A program made the translations under genes and the position numbers. The notes under the pieces are model-generated. The model ran no database searches, was not told the origin of the DNA, and was given only the letters and a program-made list of their open reading frames with translations. From Corynebacterium crudilactis (GTDB lineage: Bacteria > Actinomycetota > Actinomycetes > Mycobacteriales > Mycobacteriaceae), in contig NZ_CP015622.1 in NCBI RefSeq assembly GCF_001643015.1, positions 2,679,358 through 2,743,357 of the forward strand: a stretch of 64,000 nucleotides of DNA, in the 5' to 3' direction. Positions 27,673-37,010 of this stretch are shown here, in pieces; position 1 is the stretch's first letter; each line of letters begins with the position of its first letter.

Positions 27673-28983
27673 CTACCACTGCCGAGGTGACTCCTCAGAA
27701 TCATTAGTATCCCTAAAAATACTGGACTGACCATTGAGATCACGCAGCACTCGCGTGCCATAAAGATCATTTGGACGCTCCGGAGCACCCTCTGCAATGG
27801 ACTCCACATCATCCGCACCAAGCGAACGTGGCTCCACCACTCCCCTGCTTTCCTGCACACCACGCACAGGCATCTGCAAAGGCTCCTCAGGTCGAATCAC
27901 CAATGGTTGAGAAAGATCTTCATCCGCATTATTCGGAATAAATTCTGGCTTTGCAGGCTCTGCAGGCTTCAACCGGCTTGGCTCCAAATGCTTCAAATCC
28001 ACCTCATTTACGCGCGCGGAGTGTGGCGGCAACGTAAAGGACGCATCAGTAAGAAGCGCCAACGGGTGCAAAATATCTTCCCAATCCTCAGGAGTCGATC
28101 CCTTGGAAGTTTCCGCCAGCACCCAATCAGATTCCATCCACACCGCAGTAACTACCTCTGGCATGGCATCCAAACCGACCTGCACACGCTCATCAACAAA
28201 ACGCTGTGCAACTCCGGCCGCGTTACTGAGCAGGCGGAACCCTGAAACAGTATCAATTTCCACCAAATCATCAGACTCTTCGCGATCTGGATCAACAGGC
28301 TGCTCACCCCGGCGCGCATCGATAACAACATCCGAGGTAATGCCACGGCGCATCGCCATCACCGGAACACCCGCGAGATCAACCAGGTGTGTTTCATAGC
28401 CTTCTGCCATGCCACTGACGACATCGCGGGCGACTGCACCGGTTGAGGCTGCTCCACGGGACCATTCATCAGTGAGGAAAGCATCTTCCTTGATGAAATC
28501 GAAGTGGTGTTTCGCTGCCCAGTGTTTGCGTTCCCTACGCTGCGAACCAGGGAAAGAGCTCAAGAACGAATGCTTCTCGACGCCCCGTTGCTCCTCATCC
28601 GCAGCAGCTGCCGGGGGTGCTGGCTGTACTGGGGTTTCTGGAATTTCCGGAATTTCGGGCTCTGGTTCTGGTTCAGGGTCAGGCTCAGGCGCTTCCGGCT
28701 CTGATGCTTCGGGCAACTCCGCCAAAGCATTTTCCACCTCAGGATCAAGCTCAGGAGAATCATCATGATAAATGTCTTGAGCCCGATCTGGAATTAGCTC
28801 TAGTTCAGGCTCTGGTTCCGGCTCTTCAAATTCTGGCTCAGGCTCTACTTTCTGCTCCGGAACCACTGAAGAAACAGGCGTGTCAGCTTTCCTAGCTGCC
28901 TGTTTAGTCGAATCCGCGCGCCACAGCACGATGCCTGCCACAAGGATAAGAGCGGCAATGATCAAGACACTTATTTCCATCAC
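27673..28983 (-). CDS. Single-span membrane protein with Pro/Glu-rich linker, Rv0383c-like
   Basis: Function unknown. The 436 residues open with a membrane anchor, MEISVLIIAALILVAGIVLW. About 100 residues then consist largely of repeated EPEP, PEPE and similar dipeptides (roughly residues 44-128), a rigid acidic spacer. A globular domain follows from about residue 130 (RKHWAAKHHFDFIKEDAFLTDEW), ending in a charged tail. The codons for the spacer give a low-complexity DNA tract around 28640-28870. Its place between pyrE and the clpB side matches Rv0383c. Confidence 0.75.
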   Translation of the reverse strand: MMEISVLIIAALILVAGIVLWRADSTKQAARKADTPVSSVVPEQKVEPEPEFEEPEPEPELELIPDRAQDIYHDDSPELDPEVENALAELPEASEPEAPEPDPEPEPEPEIPEIPETPVQPAPPAAAADEEQRGVEKHSFLSSFPGSQRRERKHWAAKHHFDFIKEDAFLTDEWSRGAASTGAVARDVVSGMAEGYETHLVDLAGVPVMAMRRGITSDVVIDARRGEQPVDPDREESDDLVEIDTVSGFRLLSNAAGVAQRFVDERVQVGLDAMPEVVTAVWMESDWVLAETSKGSTPEDWEDILHPLALLTDASFTLPPHSARVNEVDLKHLEPSRLKPAEPAKPEFIPNNADEDLSQPLVIRPEEPLQMPVRGVQESRGVVEPRSLGADDVESIAEGAPERPNDLYGTRVLRDLNGQSSIFRDTNDSEESPRQW

Positions 28984-29023
28984 ATCTCACACCTTACTGG
29001 CAGTGCGTACTCATGCCAGGTTT

Positions 29024-29848
29024 TTAGGTCTCAATGGGGTTCTTGGGGTTAGCGCTCCACTGTGACCATCCAGCAAAATAATGGCTTGCACCAGTGATTC
29101 CCGCATGCTCCATACCTGCCAATAATTGAGAAGAATGATTACCTGAACCGGAGTACACCGTGACATTTTCCCCGCTGGTCACACCCTTTTCAGCAAAGAT
29201 GGCACGGATTTCTTCAGGCGACTTGAACGTAAAATCTTCCCGCAGCAAAGTCTTCGCATTGATATTGATGGCGCCTGGAATGTGCCCAGCCTTCAAATCG
29301 AGTTTCTCACTGCGACCTGCAAAACGATTTTCATCACGGGCATCAATCAAAATTCCTTGATGCGCTTTCACATCATCAATAGTGGCTACCTCCAATTGAC
29401 CCGGATTGGGGCGCACATTACAAAAGTGAGGAAAGTTTCCAGGACCACCGGCATGCCCAAGGTTTCTGTTCTCCCACTCCTGGAAACCACCATCTAGGAT
29501 TCGTACATTGGGAATTCCTGCCCAGCGCAAAATCCACCAAGCGCGTGCAGCATAAAGGCCACGGCCCTGGTCATACAGCACAACTTCACGGTCAGTATTT
29601 AAACCCCAATGCCGAAAAGATCGAGTGAGAAGATTCAGCGGAGGCAATGGATTACGGCCATCAGAGGAAGAGGGCAGTCCGGCAAGCTCAGTGGCCGGAT
29701 CGCAGAAAATTGAGGTAGGAATATGCTCCGAGCAGAACACTGAATGGCCTGCTCCTTCGATAGGAGCCCAGAAGGCTGCGAGAACTGTTCGTTTCTTACC
29801 AGCGTGGATTGATTCAGCAAGGGTGGACGGAGAAATCAACACGGTCAT
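29024..29848 (-). CDS. sseA: Rhodanese-like sulfurtransferase with Ser in place of the catalytic Cys
   Basis: Two-domain rhodanese (thiosulfate sulfurtransferase family) of 274 residues. Domain 1 covers about 1-130 (TVLISPSTLAES, VVLYDQGRGLYAARAWWILRWAG). Domain 2 covers about 145-274 (LIDARDENRFAGRSEKLDLKAGHIPGA). The active-site loop reads VYSGSGNHSSQ with Ser233 where catalysis needs Cys (C-G-S-G-V-T-A in active members); domain 1 has no Cys at the equivalent site either. I used the ATG at 29848; a longer frame from 29908 adds 20 unsupported residues. The fold is certain, but sulfur transfer activity is doubtful. Confidence 0.82.
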   Translation of the reverse strand: MTVLISPSTLAESIHAGKKRTVLAAFWAPIEGAGHSVFCSEHIPTSIFCDPATELAGLPSSSDGRNPLPPLNLLTRSFRHWGLNTDREVVLYDQGRGLYAARAWWILRWAGIPNVRILDGGFQEWENRNLGHAGGPGNFPHFCNVRPNPGQLEVATIDDVKAHQGILIDARDENRFAGRSEKLDLKAGHIPGAININAKTLLREDFTFKSPEEIRAIFAEKGVTSGENVTVYSGSGNHSSQLLAGMEHAGITGASHYFAGWSQWSANPKNPIET

Positions 29849-29917
29849 AGCTTCCGAGCCTATGCGTAAAAGTATCTCTGCGCAGAGCGAAGTGAGCGCT
29901 TCATCCATCCCGGTATG

Positions 29918-29967
29918 TGAGGATTTACCATTTTTGAGTTCGTGGGAAGAAAAATGGTGAATCCTCA
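29918..29967. repeat. Palindromic intergenic element, copy 2
   Basis: Arms TGAGGATTTACCATTTTT (29918-29935) and AAAAATGGTGAATCCTCA (29950-29967) pair at 17 of 18 positions. The core GGATT(C/T)ACCATTT is shared with the palindrome at 10749-10795. It lies between the end of the XRE-type gene and the start of the rhodanese gene. Confidence 0.75.
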
Positions 29968-29972
29968 GGCGG

Positions 29973-30695
29973 CTAGCGCCAACCGCGCGTCAGGTAATCA
30001 GCTTCTTCAAACATGTGGAGGCTATGCAGATCAATCACAAGCTGCACGGGAGCCACAAAAGTTAAATCAGCATCGGTATAACATCCGATTAATTCTGTTG
30101 CCGTAGCTGGGATAAAAACGAGATCGGCCTCATCGAAAGAATCCACCACTGTGCCAAGCGTTGAAAAATCTAATTTCGTGGCGGAATTATGCCACACGAT
30201 AGAGCGCCCCTGAAGCATCTGCCCCATGATTACTGTGGCAGTTGCAGCACCGGATAAGGCCCAATCAATTTTCTGTTCCTGGAAAAACTCCGGCAGCGCA
30301 GATACTCCCATGGAATCAAGTTTCAGAAACTGAGCATCAGTGCGATACGCAATTCCCTGCAAGGTGCCAGCTTCCGAAACAAGGGTGAGCGGATCATTGA
30401 TGTCCCATCGCTCAAAGCGATCCAACCAGGAGAGAATCTCCTGGTTGTCGGGATTTTCAGGGACCGAGGCGTCGATAAGCGTTCTCGCTGCAGCGGCCGC
30501 AAAAGGATCGCAGGCATGGTGCGCTGCGACCTTAATATCTAGGCCAAGCGCCAAGGCGACCTCGCGCAGAGTTGCCAAGGTGGGCTCACTGGTGCCGTCG
30601 CCGACCCGTTTCAGGGTCGAACGGGAGACACCGGAACGCCGGGAAATGCGGGTGGGCTGCTCCGCGGCGAGCGCGATGAGTTCGTCGATCTTCAC
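29973..30695 (-). CDS. XRE-type helix-turn-helix regulator with a large ligand-like domain
   Basis: Predicted DNA-binding regulator. Residues 1-60 form a Cro/C1-type HTH: ALAAEQPTRISRRSGVSRST and TLKRVGDGTSEPTLATLREVALALGL. The remaining 180 residues are a separate domain I do not recognise, with LDRFERWDINDPLTLVSEAG and several beta-rich hydrophobic stretches. The gene is divergent from the MFS exporter 153 bases away, a classic arrangement for a local regulator of an exporter, so that is its most likely target by inference. A copy of the 11-base word lies at 30470-30480. Confidence 0.78.
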   Translation of the reverse strand: MKIDELIALAAEQPTRISRRSGVSRSTLKRVGDGTSEPTLATLREVALALGLDIKVAAHHACDPFAAAAARTLIDASVPENPDNQEILSWLDRFERWDINDPLTLVSEAGTLQGIAYRTDAQFLKLDSMGVSALPEFFQEQKIDWALSGAATATVIMGQMLQGRSIVWHNSATKLDFSTLGTVVDSFDEADLVFIPATATELIGCYTDADLTFVAPVQLVIDLHSLHMFEEADYLTRGWR

Positions 30696-30848
30696 ACCAC
30701 ACCATGCTAATCATCGTGCTTTTGCGCCCCGGCACCGGCCAAAGCTTTTCTAACGTTCCGACTAGTGGAATCAAGCTCCTTGATGTATTTTTAGCAAGTC
30801 ATATCAATAGTGCTGGAGGTCTTGCTCCCCACCCTCAGGAGGCACCTC

Positions 30849-32249
30849 GTGTCCACGTTTCACAGAGTTTTGGTCAACACCATGCTCGCCAATGTCACCA
30901 CTGGCTTTCTATTCTTCGCCGTGGTGTTTTGGATCTATTTAGCAACCGGCGATGTTGCGCTCACTGGCATCATCAGTGGAATCTACATGGGTTTGATAGC
31001 TATCAGTTCCATATTTTTCGGCACCGTTGTTGATCACAACCGCAAAAAATCAGTGATGGCCTTCTCCAGCGCAGCAACCCTCGTGTTTTATGCCCTAAGC
31101 GCACTTGTGTGGGTATTTTGGCTCGATGAAGACAACCTAAGCATCCGCAATATTGCCCTTTGGGTGTTTGTTTCCTTCATCATTATTGGATCCATCGTGG
31201 AACATATGCGCAATATTGCGTTGTCCACCGTGGTAACGCTCCTTGTGCCGGAAGCTGAACGCGATAAGGCAAATGGTTTGGTGGGTGCTGTTCAAGGCGT
31301 CGGATTCCTTATTACCAGTGTGATTGCAGGTTCTGCCATTGGTTTCTTAGGCATGGAAATTACTCTGTGGATCTGCCTTGCACTATCGGTGGTTGCACTT
31401 GTGCACCTGTTGCCGATTCACATTGATGAACCAGAAATCATCACCCAAGAATCAGCTCAAGAAGCCGTCCAGCAGGCTACCGAAGAAACTGTGCCAACCG
31501 CTGCTTCCGATTTATCCATCGTGTCCAAAGGCATTGACCTCAAAGGGTCGATGAAAATCATCCTGAGTGTGCCGGGGCTTTTGGCGCTGATTTTATTTGC
31601 GTCCTTCAACAACCTCATCGGTGGTGTCTACTCCGCACTCATGGACCCTTATGGCCTGGAACTTTTTAGCCCGCAGATCTGGGGACTGATGCTTGGTCTC
31701 ACCAGCCTGGGATTTATTGCAGGTGGTGCAATAATCGCTAAAACTGGTCTGGGCGAAAACCCGGTGCGCACCTTGCTGTTAGTCAATGTTGGTGTAGCCG
31801 GTGTAGGCATGTTCTTTGCTATCCGCGAATGGTGGTGGCTTTATGTTCTTGGCATTTTCATTTTCATGGCAATCACTCCAGCTGCCGAAGCCGCAGAACA
31901 AACCATCCTCCAAAGAGTAGTTCCCTTCCGCCAACAAGGACGAGTCTTTGGATTAGCCATGGCCGTAGAGATGGCAGCCAACCCACTATCAACAGTGATC
32001 GTGGCCATTTTGGCCGAAGCCTACCTCATCCCATGGATGGCAGGTCCCGGCGCGGACACCATCTGGGGAATAATCCTTGGCGAGGGCACAGCCCGTGGCA
32101 TGGCACTCATGTTCTTTGCGTCCGGTGCCATCATGCTAGTTGTGGTGCTGTTGGCATTTATGTCCAAGTCCTACCGCAAGCTCAGCCAGTACTATGCCAC
32201 CACTCATCAAGATATTGCTGGCGCTGTAGACAACTCGGGGACTCATTAA
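30849..32249 (+). CDS. MFS exporter, EntS-like
   Basis: Twelve-helix major facilitator exporter of the MFS_3/EntS-like class. The 466 residues show LATGDVALTGIISGIYMGLIAISSIFFGTVVDHNRKKSVM, where VDHNRKK is motif A. There is a central cytoplasmic loop of about 45 residues rich in Glu/Gln/Thr (QESAQEAVQQATEETV). The start is the GTG at 30849, six bases after a perfect AGGAGG. The substrate is unknown; siderophore or drug export would be typical. The divergent XRE gene is its likely regulator. The stop overlaps the convergent small gene by four bases. Confidence 0.85.
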   Translation: MSTFHRVLVNTMLANVTTGFLFFAVVFWIYLATGDVALTGIISGIYMGLIAISSIFFGTVVDHNRKKSVMAFSSAATLVFYALSALVWVFWLDEDNLSIRNIALWVFVSFIIIGSIVEHMRNIALSTVVTLLVPEAERDKANGLVGAVQGVGFLITSVIAGSAIGFLGMEITLWICLALSVVALVHLLPIHIDEPEIITQESAQEAVQQATEETVPTAASDLSIVSKGIDLKGSMKIILSVPGLLALILFASFNNLIGGVYSALMDPYGLELFSPQIWGLMLGLTSLGFIAGGAIIAKTGLGENPVRTLLLVNVGVAGVGMFFAIREWWWLYVLGIFIFMAITPAAEAAEQTILQRVVPFRQQGRVFGLAMAVEMAANPLSTVIVAILAEAYLIPWMAGPGADTIWGIILGEGTARGMALMFFASGAIMLVVVLLAFMSKSYRKLSQYYATTHQDIAGAVDNSGTH

Positions 32250-32647
32250 ACTGCCCGGAAAATAACCCCTTGTTCATGCAGATCATCAAGCAAGATCTCT
32301 AAGCCATGCAAGGGTGAATCGGGTGCAATATTGACCGTCAACATTTCTGACATTGGGGCTTCTACGTATAACCCCAGCGACTCCAATTGAGCACGCACGT
32401 GATCAGCTGCGATGGCATCTACAAGCACTCGGAGAGTTTTGTTACCACCAGCAACTGCCACATCCTGGAATTCCAAAACTTCATCTACCTGATGTGCCCG
32501 CACGACATCGCCCAGAGCACAATCCTGAGCGATAGCCGGCAACGTGGTGACAAGGTAATAACCCTGGGCAAGCAGTTCTACACCTACCTCCTCTGATTCC
32601 ACTCCCGGAACGTCGAGAGGAATGCGCAGCTTTTCCTGCCTGCCCAC
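32246..32647 (-). CDS. Small soluble protein downstream of clpB
   Basis: The 133 residues have no signal or membrane segment. The layout (GVELLAQGYYLVTTLPAIAQDCALGDVVRA near the start, then VLEFQDVAVAGGNKTLRVLV) resembles the DUF4265 family, which I offer only tentatively. It starts five bases after the clpB stop on the same strand, so it is almost certainly cotranscribed with clpB. That makes it a candidate heat-shock-regulated gene. It converges on the MFS exporter with a four-base overlap. Confidence 0.6.
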   Translation of the reverse strand: MGRQEKLRIPLDVPGVESEEVGVELLAQGYYLVTTLPAIAQDCALGDVVRAHQVDEVLEFQDVAVAGGNKTLRVLVDAIAADHVRAQLESLGLYVEAPMSEMLTVNIAPDSPLHGLEILLDDLHEQGVIFRAV

Positions 32648-32652
32648 CTGGT

Positions 32653-35211
32653 TTATGCCTCGCGGGAAACGTCGAGTTTCGCGCCACCGTCGGCGACGTC
32701 GACAAGCACTCCATCACCATCGCGGATCTCGCCGGCCAGCAATGCCTTAGCCAAGGTGTCACCGATGGCTTGCTGGATCAGCCTGCGCAGCGGACGTGCA
32801 CCATAAGCAGGCTCATATCCGCGCTCAGCCAACCACAACTTCGCGCTATCACTGACACGTAGAGCTAGCCTACGACCAGCCAAGCGATCACTAAGCTGCT
32901 CAATCTGGATATCAACGATGCTGGTCAGTTGCTCAGCAGAGAGGCGATCGAAGATCACAACATCATCGAGACGGTTCACAAACTCCGGCTTGAACGCTGC
33001 CTTCACAGCATCCATCATCTGCTCACGAGTACCGCCCGCGCCCAGGTTAGAGGTAAGGATCAAGATGGTGTTGCGGAAATCGACAGTTCGGCCTTGGCCA
33101 TCGGTCAGACGTCCCTCATCGAGAACCTGCAGCAAGATATCGAAAACATCCGGGTGGGCCTTTTCTACCTCATCGAAAAGCACGACGGTATAAGGGCGAC
33201 GGCGTACTGCTTCAGTGAGCTGTCCGCCCTGGTCGTAGCCAACATATCCTGGAGGGGCACCAACCAGGCGAGCCACAGAATGCTTCTCACCGTATTCAGA
33301 CATATCAATGCGAACCATGGCGCGATCATCATCGAAGAGGAACTCCGCGACAGCCTTCGCCAGCTCTGTCTTACCCACGCCAGTAGGTCCCAAGAACAGG
33401 AAGGAACCAGTTGGACGGTTCGGATCCGCCACACCAGCACGTGAACGGCGCACGGCATCAGAAACAGCAGTTACTGCCTCTACCTGGCCCACCACACGAT
33501 CTCCCAAGACGCGCTCCATATTGAGCAGCTTCTCAGTCTCGCCCTGCATCATCTTTCCGGCAGGAATACCCGTCCACGCTGCAACAACATCAGCGATAGT
33601 ATCTGGCGTGACTTCCTCGGTGAGCATCGCATTTTCGTTGACCTCAACCTTGGCCTCAGCATCATTGATCTGCTTTTCCAACTCCGGAATCCGACCATAA
33701 CGCAGCTCTGCAACACGACCATAGTTACCGTCACGTTCTGCAATATCCGATTCAGAGCGCAACGCTTCTAGCTCTTCTTTCATCTCACGGACATCATCGA
33801 TAGCAGTCTTTTCATTCTGCCAACGCGCCTTCAATTCAGAAAGCTTTTCACGTTCATCAGCCAGCTCCGACCGCAGTTTTTCCAGACGTTCCTTGGAGGC
33901 TGCATCCGATTCCTTGGATAGCGCCATCTCTTCGATATCTAGGCGACGCACAATACGCTCGAGCTCATCGATTTCCTGCGGGGAGGAATCAATCTCCATG
34001 CGCAGGCGCGATGCTGCTTCATCAACCAAGTCAATCGCCTTATCAGGCAAGAAACGGCTGGTGATATAGCGGTTAGACAACTCCGCCGCAGCTACCAGCG
34101 CCGAGTCCTGGATGCGGACACCATGGTGCACCTCATAGCGTTCCTTCAGGCCACGAAGAATACCAATGGCATCTTCTACCGTTGGCTCACCAACATAAAC
34201 CTGCTGGAAACGACGCTCTAAAGCAGCATCCTTTTCGATGTACTTGCGGTACTCATTCAGCGTGGTGGCACCAACCAAGCGCAGCTCACCGCGAGCAAGC
34301 AAAGGCTTAATCATGTTTCCGGCATCCATGGCGGATTCACCAGAAGCACCCGCGCCGACAATAGTATGCAACTCATCGATAAAGGTGATTACCTCACCAT
34401 CAGCGCCCTTGATTTCATCTAAAACAGCCTTCAGCCGTTCTTCGAATTCACCACGATATTTAGCACCAGCAACCATGGAACCCAGATCAAGGCTGATCAA
34501 CGTTTTACCCTTGAGGGATTCTGGCACATCACCTGCAACAATGCGCCGAGCAAGACCCTCAACGAGAGCAGTTTTACCCACGCCGGGTTCACCAATCAAC
34601 ACAGGATTGTTTTTGGTACGACGGCTCAGCACCTGCACGACACGACGGATTTCCTGATCACGGCCAATGACAGGATCAATCTTGCCCTCACGTGCAAGCT
34701 TGGTCAGATCAGTGGAGTACTTTTCCAATGCTTGGAACTGACTCTCTGGATCCTGCGTGGTCACACGCTGAGATCCACGCACCGAAGGAAATGCTCCCTT
34801 AATGGCGTCATAAGTTGCACCCTTGGTGGTCAGTAGATCAGCAGCGTCAGATTTCCCGCGTGCGATACCGGCAAGAAGCACCTCGGTTGATACGTATTCA
34901 TCGCCTAATTCACCAGCAAGTTCTTGTGCCGCAGTAAATGAGTTAAGCGCATCCCTATTGAAATTCGGGTTGGCCATATTGGCACCCGAAGCCTTGGGAT
35001 AAGAGGCAACAAGCTTCTTGGCCTCAACAAGGATCTGTTGAGGATCCACACCAGTTGCAGCAAGAACCGGAGCTGCCACACCATCGGATTGTTCCAAGAT
35101 GGCCACCAAGAGGTGCGCTGGACGGATATCAGGGTTACCTGCTGAAGATGCCTGCTGCAGTGCAGCCTGCATGGCCTCATTTGTTTTGGTAGTTGGATTG
35201 AATGAACTCAT
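32653..35211 (-). CDS. clpB: ATP-dependent disaggregase ClpB
   Basis: Hexameric AAA+ chaperone that extracts proteins from aggregates together with DnaK-DnaJ-GrpE. The 852 residues include the N-terminal Clp repeat domain. The first AAA domain has Walker [14 protein letters not shown] near residue 207. The M-domain coiled coil lies at about 405-525 and is Glu/Lys rich. The second AAA domain has [13 protein letters not shown] near residue 605. Upstream lie two HAIR operators and a SigH-type promoter, so it belongs to the HspR and SigH regulons. A small gene follows five bases later. Rv0384c is the orthologue in a comparable context. Confidence 0.97.
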   Translation of the reverse strand: MSSFNPTTKTNEAMQAALQQASSAGNPDIRPAHLLVAILEQSDGVAAPVLAATGVDPQQILVEAKKLVASYPKASGANMANPNFNRDALNSFTAAQELAGELGDEYVSTEVLLAGIARGKSDAADLLTTKGATYDAIKGAFPSVRGSQRVTTQDPESQFQALEKYSTDLTKLAREGKIDPVIGRDQEIRRVVQVLSRRTKNNPVLIGEPGVGKTALVEGLARRIVAGDVPESLKGKTLISLDLGSMVAGAKYRGEFEERLKAVLDEIKGADGEVITFIDELHTIVGAGASGESAMDAGNMIKPLLARGELRLVGATTLNEYRKYIEKDAALERRFQQVYVGEPTVEDAIGILRGLKERYEVHHGVRIQDSALVAAAELSNRYITSRFLPDKAIDLVDEAASRLRMEIDSSPQEIDELERIVRRLDIEEMALSKESDAASKERLEKLRSELADEREKLSELKARWQNEKTAIDDVREMKEELEALRSESDIAERDGNYGRVAELRYGRIPELEKQINDAEAKVEVNENAMLTEEVTPDTIADVVAAWTGIPAGKMMQGETEKLLNMERVLGDRVVGQVEAVTAVSDAVRRSRAGVADPNRPTGSFLFLGPTGVGKTELAKAVAEFLFDDDRAMVRIDMSEYGEKHSVARLVGAPPGYVGYDQGGQLTEAVRRRPYTVVLFDEVEKAHPDVFDILLQVLDEGRLTDGQGRTVDFRNTILILTSNLGAGGTREQMMDAVKAAFKPEFVNRLDDVVIFDRLSAEQLTSIVDIQIEQLSDRLAGRRLALRVSDSAKLWLAERGYEPAYGARPLRRLIQQAIGDTLAKALLAGEIRDGDGVLVDVADGGAKLDVSREA

Positions 35212-35294
35212 TTTTCATTGCCCTTTCTTCTTCAGGCGCCAACCTAATCTGATTTTCTGCAGGTCAAGCGCCACTATTTCATTCTCTATTTTCT

Positions 35295-35322
35295 ATAACG
35301 CACAAAGAGTTGAGTATGTTCC
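35295..35322 (-). promoter_or_regulatory. SigH-type promoter of clpB
   Basis: On the reverse strand, GGAACA (35317-35322) and CGTTAT (35295-35300) give GGAA-N19-GTT, matching the SigH consensus of corynebacteria and mycobacteria. It overlaps the HAIR site at 35309-35329, so HspR bound there would cover the -35 element. It lies about 84 bases upstream of the clpB start. Confidence 0.7.
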
Positions 35323-35329
35323 ACTCAAG
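35309..35329 (-). promoter_or_regulatory. HAIR operator 1 for HspR, upstream of clpB
   Basis: Matches CTTGAGT-N7-ACTCAAG in 13 of 14 fixed positions: on the forward strand GTTGAGT, seven bases, ACTCAAG. HspR is encoded in this window at 46600. Confidence 0.85.
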
Positions 35330-35349
35330 TTCAAAAAAGTTAGAAATAA

Positions 35350-35370
35350 ATTGAGTGAACTGCAGTCAAG
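35350..35370 (-). promoter_or_regulatory. HAIR operator 2 (degenerate), upstream of clpB
   Basis: ATTGAGT, seven bases, AGTCAAG on the forward strand, two mismatches to the HAIR consensus. Its centre lies 41 bases from the first site, about four helical turns, which would allow cooperative binding on one DNA face. Confidence 0.6.
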
Positions 35371-35441
35371 TTTAGGTTTGGGATTGAAGGAAGACATCAG
35401 GGATTACCCGTAACTTTAGATAATACCGAGATGGAGGGAGG

Positions 35442-35452
35442 CGTCGAAAAGC
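35442..35452 (+). repeat. Dispersed word CGTCGANAAGC, intergenic copy
   Basis: Reads CGTCGAAAAGC. In the sense of the GltS-like gene it follows directly after the T-run of that gene's terminator. One of 20 copies in the window. Confidence 0.8.
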
Positions 35453-35496
35453 AAAAAAGTGCTGAGGCCCCCAGCGTACGCAGGACCCCAGCACTT
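35453..35496 (-). terminator. Intrinsic terminator of the GltS-like gene
   Basis: AAGTGCTG (35457-35464) and CAGCACTT (35489-35496) form the base of an extended G/C-rich hairpin. On the reverse strand it is followed by a run of six T (35453-35458). It begins about 12 bases after the stop. Confidence 0.88.
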
Positions 35497-35507
35497 CCGT
35501 GATGTTT

Positions 35508-36869
35508 TTAAACCTCTTCTACCGCAGGCTGTCCTTCACCACGCACATGACCACGCACCGGCAGCCACTTCAAACCCCAGGCCAGTGCGAGAATTACTAC
35601 CGCAATAATCATCGACGCCCAGCCAAGTCCCATGGTGAAACCAGTCAACACAGCAATCGGCGCAATGATTGTCATACCGATTTCAAACGGAGCGAAACCA
35701 ATATAAGCCACACCATATTCATTCAAAGTTCCCGACTTCAACTTTGGATCCACAATCTTCAGCAGCGCAATACCAGTAGCAACCGCAGCTGTAGCCCAGC
35801 CCCAACCAAAGATCGCACGCTCCAACCACTTTTCACCAAAGAAGCGAGGAGCAACCCAAAAGAAGAAGAAACAGCAATAAGCAGTGCCAAGCACAAACAG
35901 AATCAACAACGGAACCCAATAATCCGCAATTGCTGCAGGAGCAATCGAAGCAATACCGAATGCAATCAAATAATCAGTCGCAGCACCAGAGACAGAGTTC
36001 ACGGTGTCACGATCCAAATACTCCGGCTTCTTCAACGCACGCATAATGAGCATGCCCACGATGCCGACAACAAAAGACATAGCAAAAAGCGGGATCTGCA
36101 CAGTTGGGAAAATGCCATTCAACCACTGGTTAATGGCATATGCCACGGCAACAGTCAGCAAAATAAGACCAGTGTGCAGCGCAAGAGGTTCAATCGCCGA
36201 AGGGTTGGTAGTTGCCTTGCCAATAGAAGGACGTTCACTGAGCTTATCGATATAACCAGAACGCAAATCCCATGGAAGCTCCGCTGGCATCGCAGCAGTC
36301 TTTCCCTTCTTAATGCCCCATGTAGTGAAAATAATGCCACCGACAATAGCTGCAAAAGTACCCACGGTTGCAGAGGTAAAGCCCAAAGACATCGCAGCCT
36401 CAGCACCAGAAGCCTCAAGAGCAGTACCCACCGCAGCAGCAGTACCAAAACCACCAACAAAACCAACCGGCAACATCATGCCGAACCATTCATCTGTGCC
36501 CCACACAGGCTGGAAGAGGAAAAGTCCCAACAAAATAAACAAGCCCCACTGGCCAATAAACATTGCCGTGGAATACGCCCACATGGTTTTCACGCCAGTG
36601 CGCACACCACGATCAAATTTCATGGAATATGGCATCGCAGCAAATACGATCGCAATGAGGATAGTGGTATAGGTGGAAAGGTGATCAGACCAGCCGATCA
36701 GACCCAGTACCTTAGGTCCCAAAATCATGCCGATGATGCCGGCAGTAATCGAAGAGGGAATCAGCAGGGTCTGGAAAAACGGGATCTTTCGGCGCATGAT
36801 ATTGCCGATAATCATTAGTCCCGAAATCCACCCCACATCAAGAATCAAACTAAACGGTGTGTACTCCAT
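35508..36869 (-). CDS. GltS-family sodium/glutamate symporter-like protein
   Basis: Membrane carrier of the GltS (PF03616) superfamily. The 453 residues have about twelve hydrophobic segments arranged as two repeats, with LPVGFVGGFGTAAAVGTALEASG in the first and GWGWATAAVATGIALLKIVD in the second, the re-entrant loop type of signature. The C-terminal tail is hydrophilic. I chose the ATG at 36869 (MEYTPFSLILDVGWISG); the open frame continues upstream to 37175 with sequence that does not look like a carrier. Substrate is uncertain: distant GltS-like proteins are often misnamed. A palindrome lies about 125 bases upstream. Confidence 0.78.
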   Translation of the reverse strand: MEYTPFSLILDVGWISGLMIIGNIMRRKIPFFQTLLIPSSITAGIIGMILGPKVLGLIGWSDHLSTYTTILIAIVFAAMPYSMKFDRGVRTGVKTMWAYSTAMFIGQWGLFILLGLFLFQPVWGTDEWFGMMLPVGFVGGFGTAAAVGTALEASGAEAAMSLGFTSATVGTFAAIVGGIIFTTWGIKKGKTAAMPAELPWDLRSGYIDKLSERPSIGKATTNPSAIEPLALHTGLILLTVAVAYAINQWLNGIFPTVQIPLFAMSFVVGIVGMLIMRALKKPEYLDRDTVNSVSGAATDYLIAFGIASIAPAAIADYWVPLLILFVLGTAYCCFFFFWVAPRFFGEKWLERAIFGWGWATAAVATGIALLKIVDPKLKSGTLNEYGVAYIGFAPFEIGMTIIAPIAVLTGFTMGLGWASMIIAVVILALAWGLKWLPVRGHVRGEGQPAVEEV

Positions 36870-36995
36870 ACCTAAAGCACTTCCTTCCACTTCTTCTTTA
36901 AAGAGTCTTTTTAAGACTTCAATTGCTGCCGGGAAAACTGGTTGCTTCCCTTCAAAAGGCTTTCGAAGCTTTCCTATTCGAACCGCCATTGTCCA

Positions 36996-37010
36996 TTTTG
37001 TTGAACAAAA
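36996..37010. promoter_or_regulatory. Palindrome upstream of the GltS-like gene, possible operator
   Basis: TTTTGTTGAACAAAA has perfect 7-base arms around a single central base. It lies 127 bases upstream of the chosen start codon. The half-site resembles that of the inverted repeat at 1136-1168. Regulator unknown. Confidence 0.35.

Noticed and set aside
28640-28870. Low-complexity tract that looks like tandem DNA repeats or a CRISPR-like array
   Set aside because: It encodes the Pro/Glu spacer of a membrane protein; units are not regular, there are no spacers, and the reading frame is intact.
35499-36818. A 439-codon forward open frame
   Set aside because: It is antisense to the GltS-like gene, is extremely rich in His/Arg/Asn/Ser, and resembles no protein; it is a shadow of the real gene.
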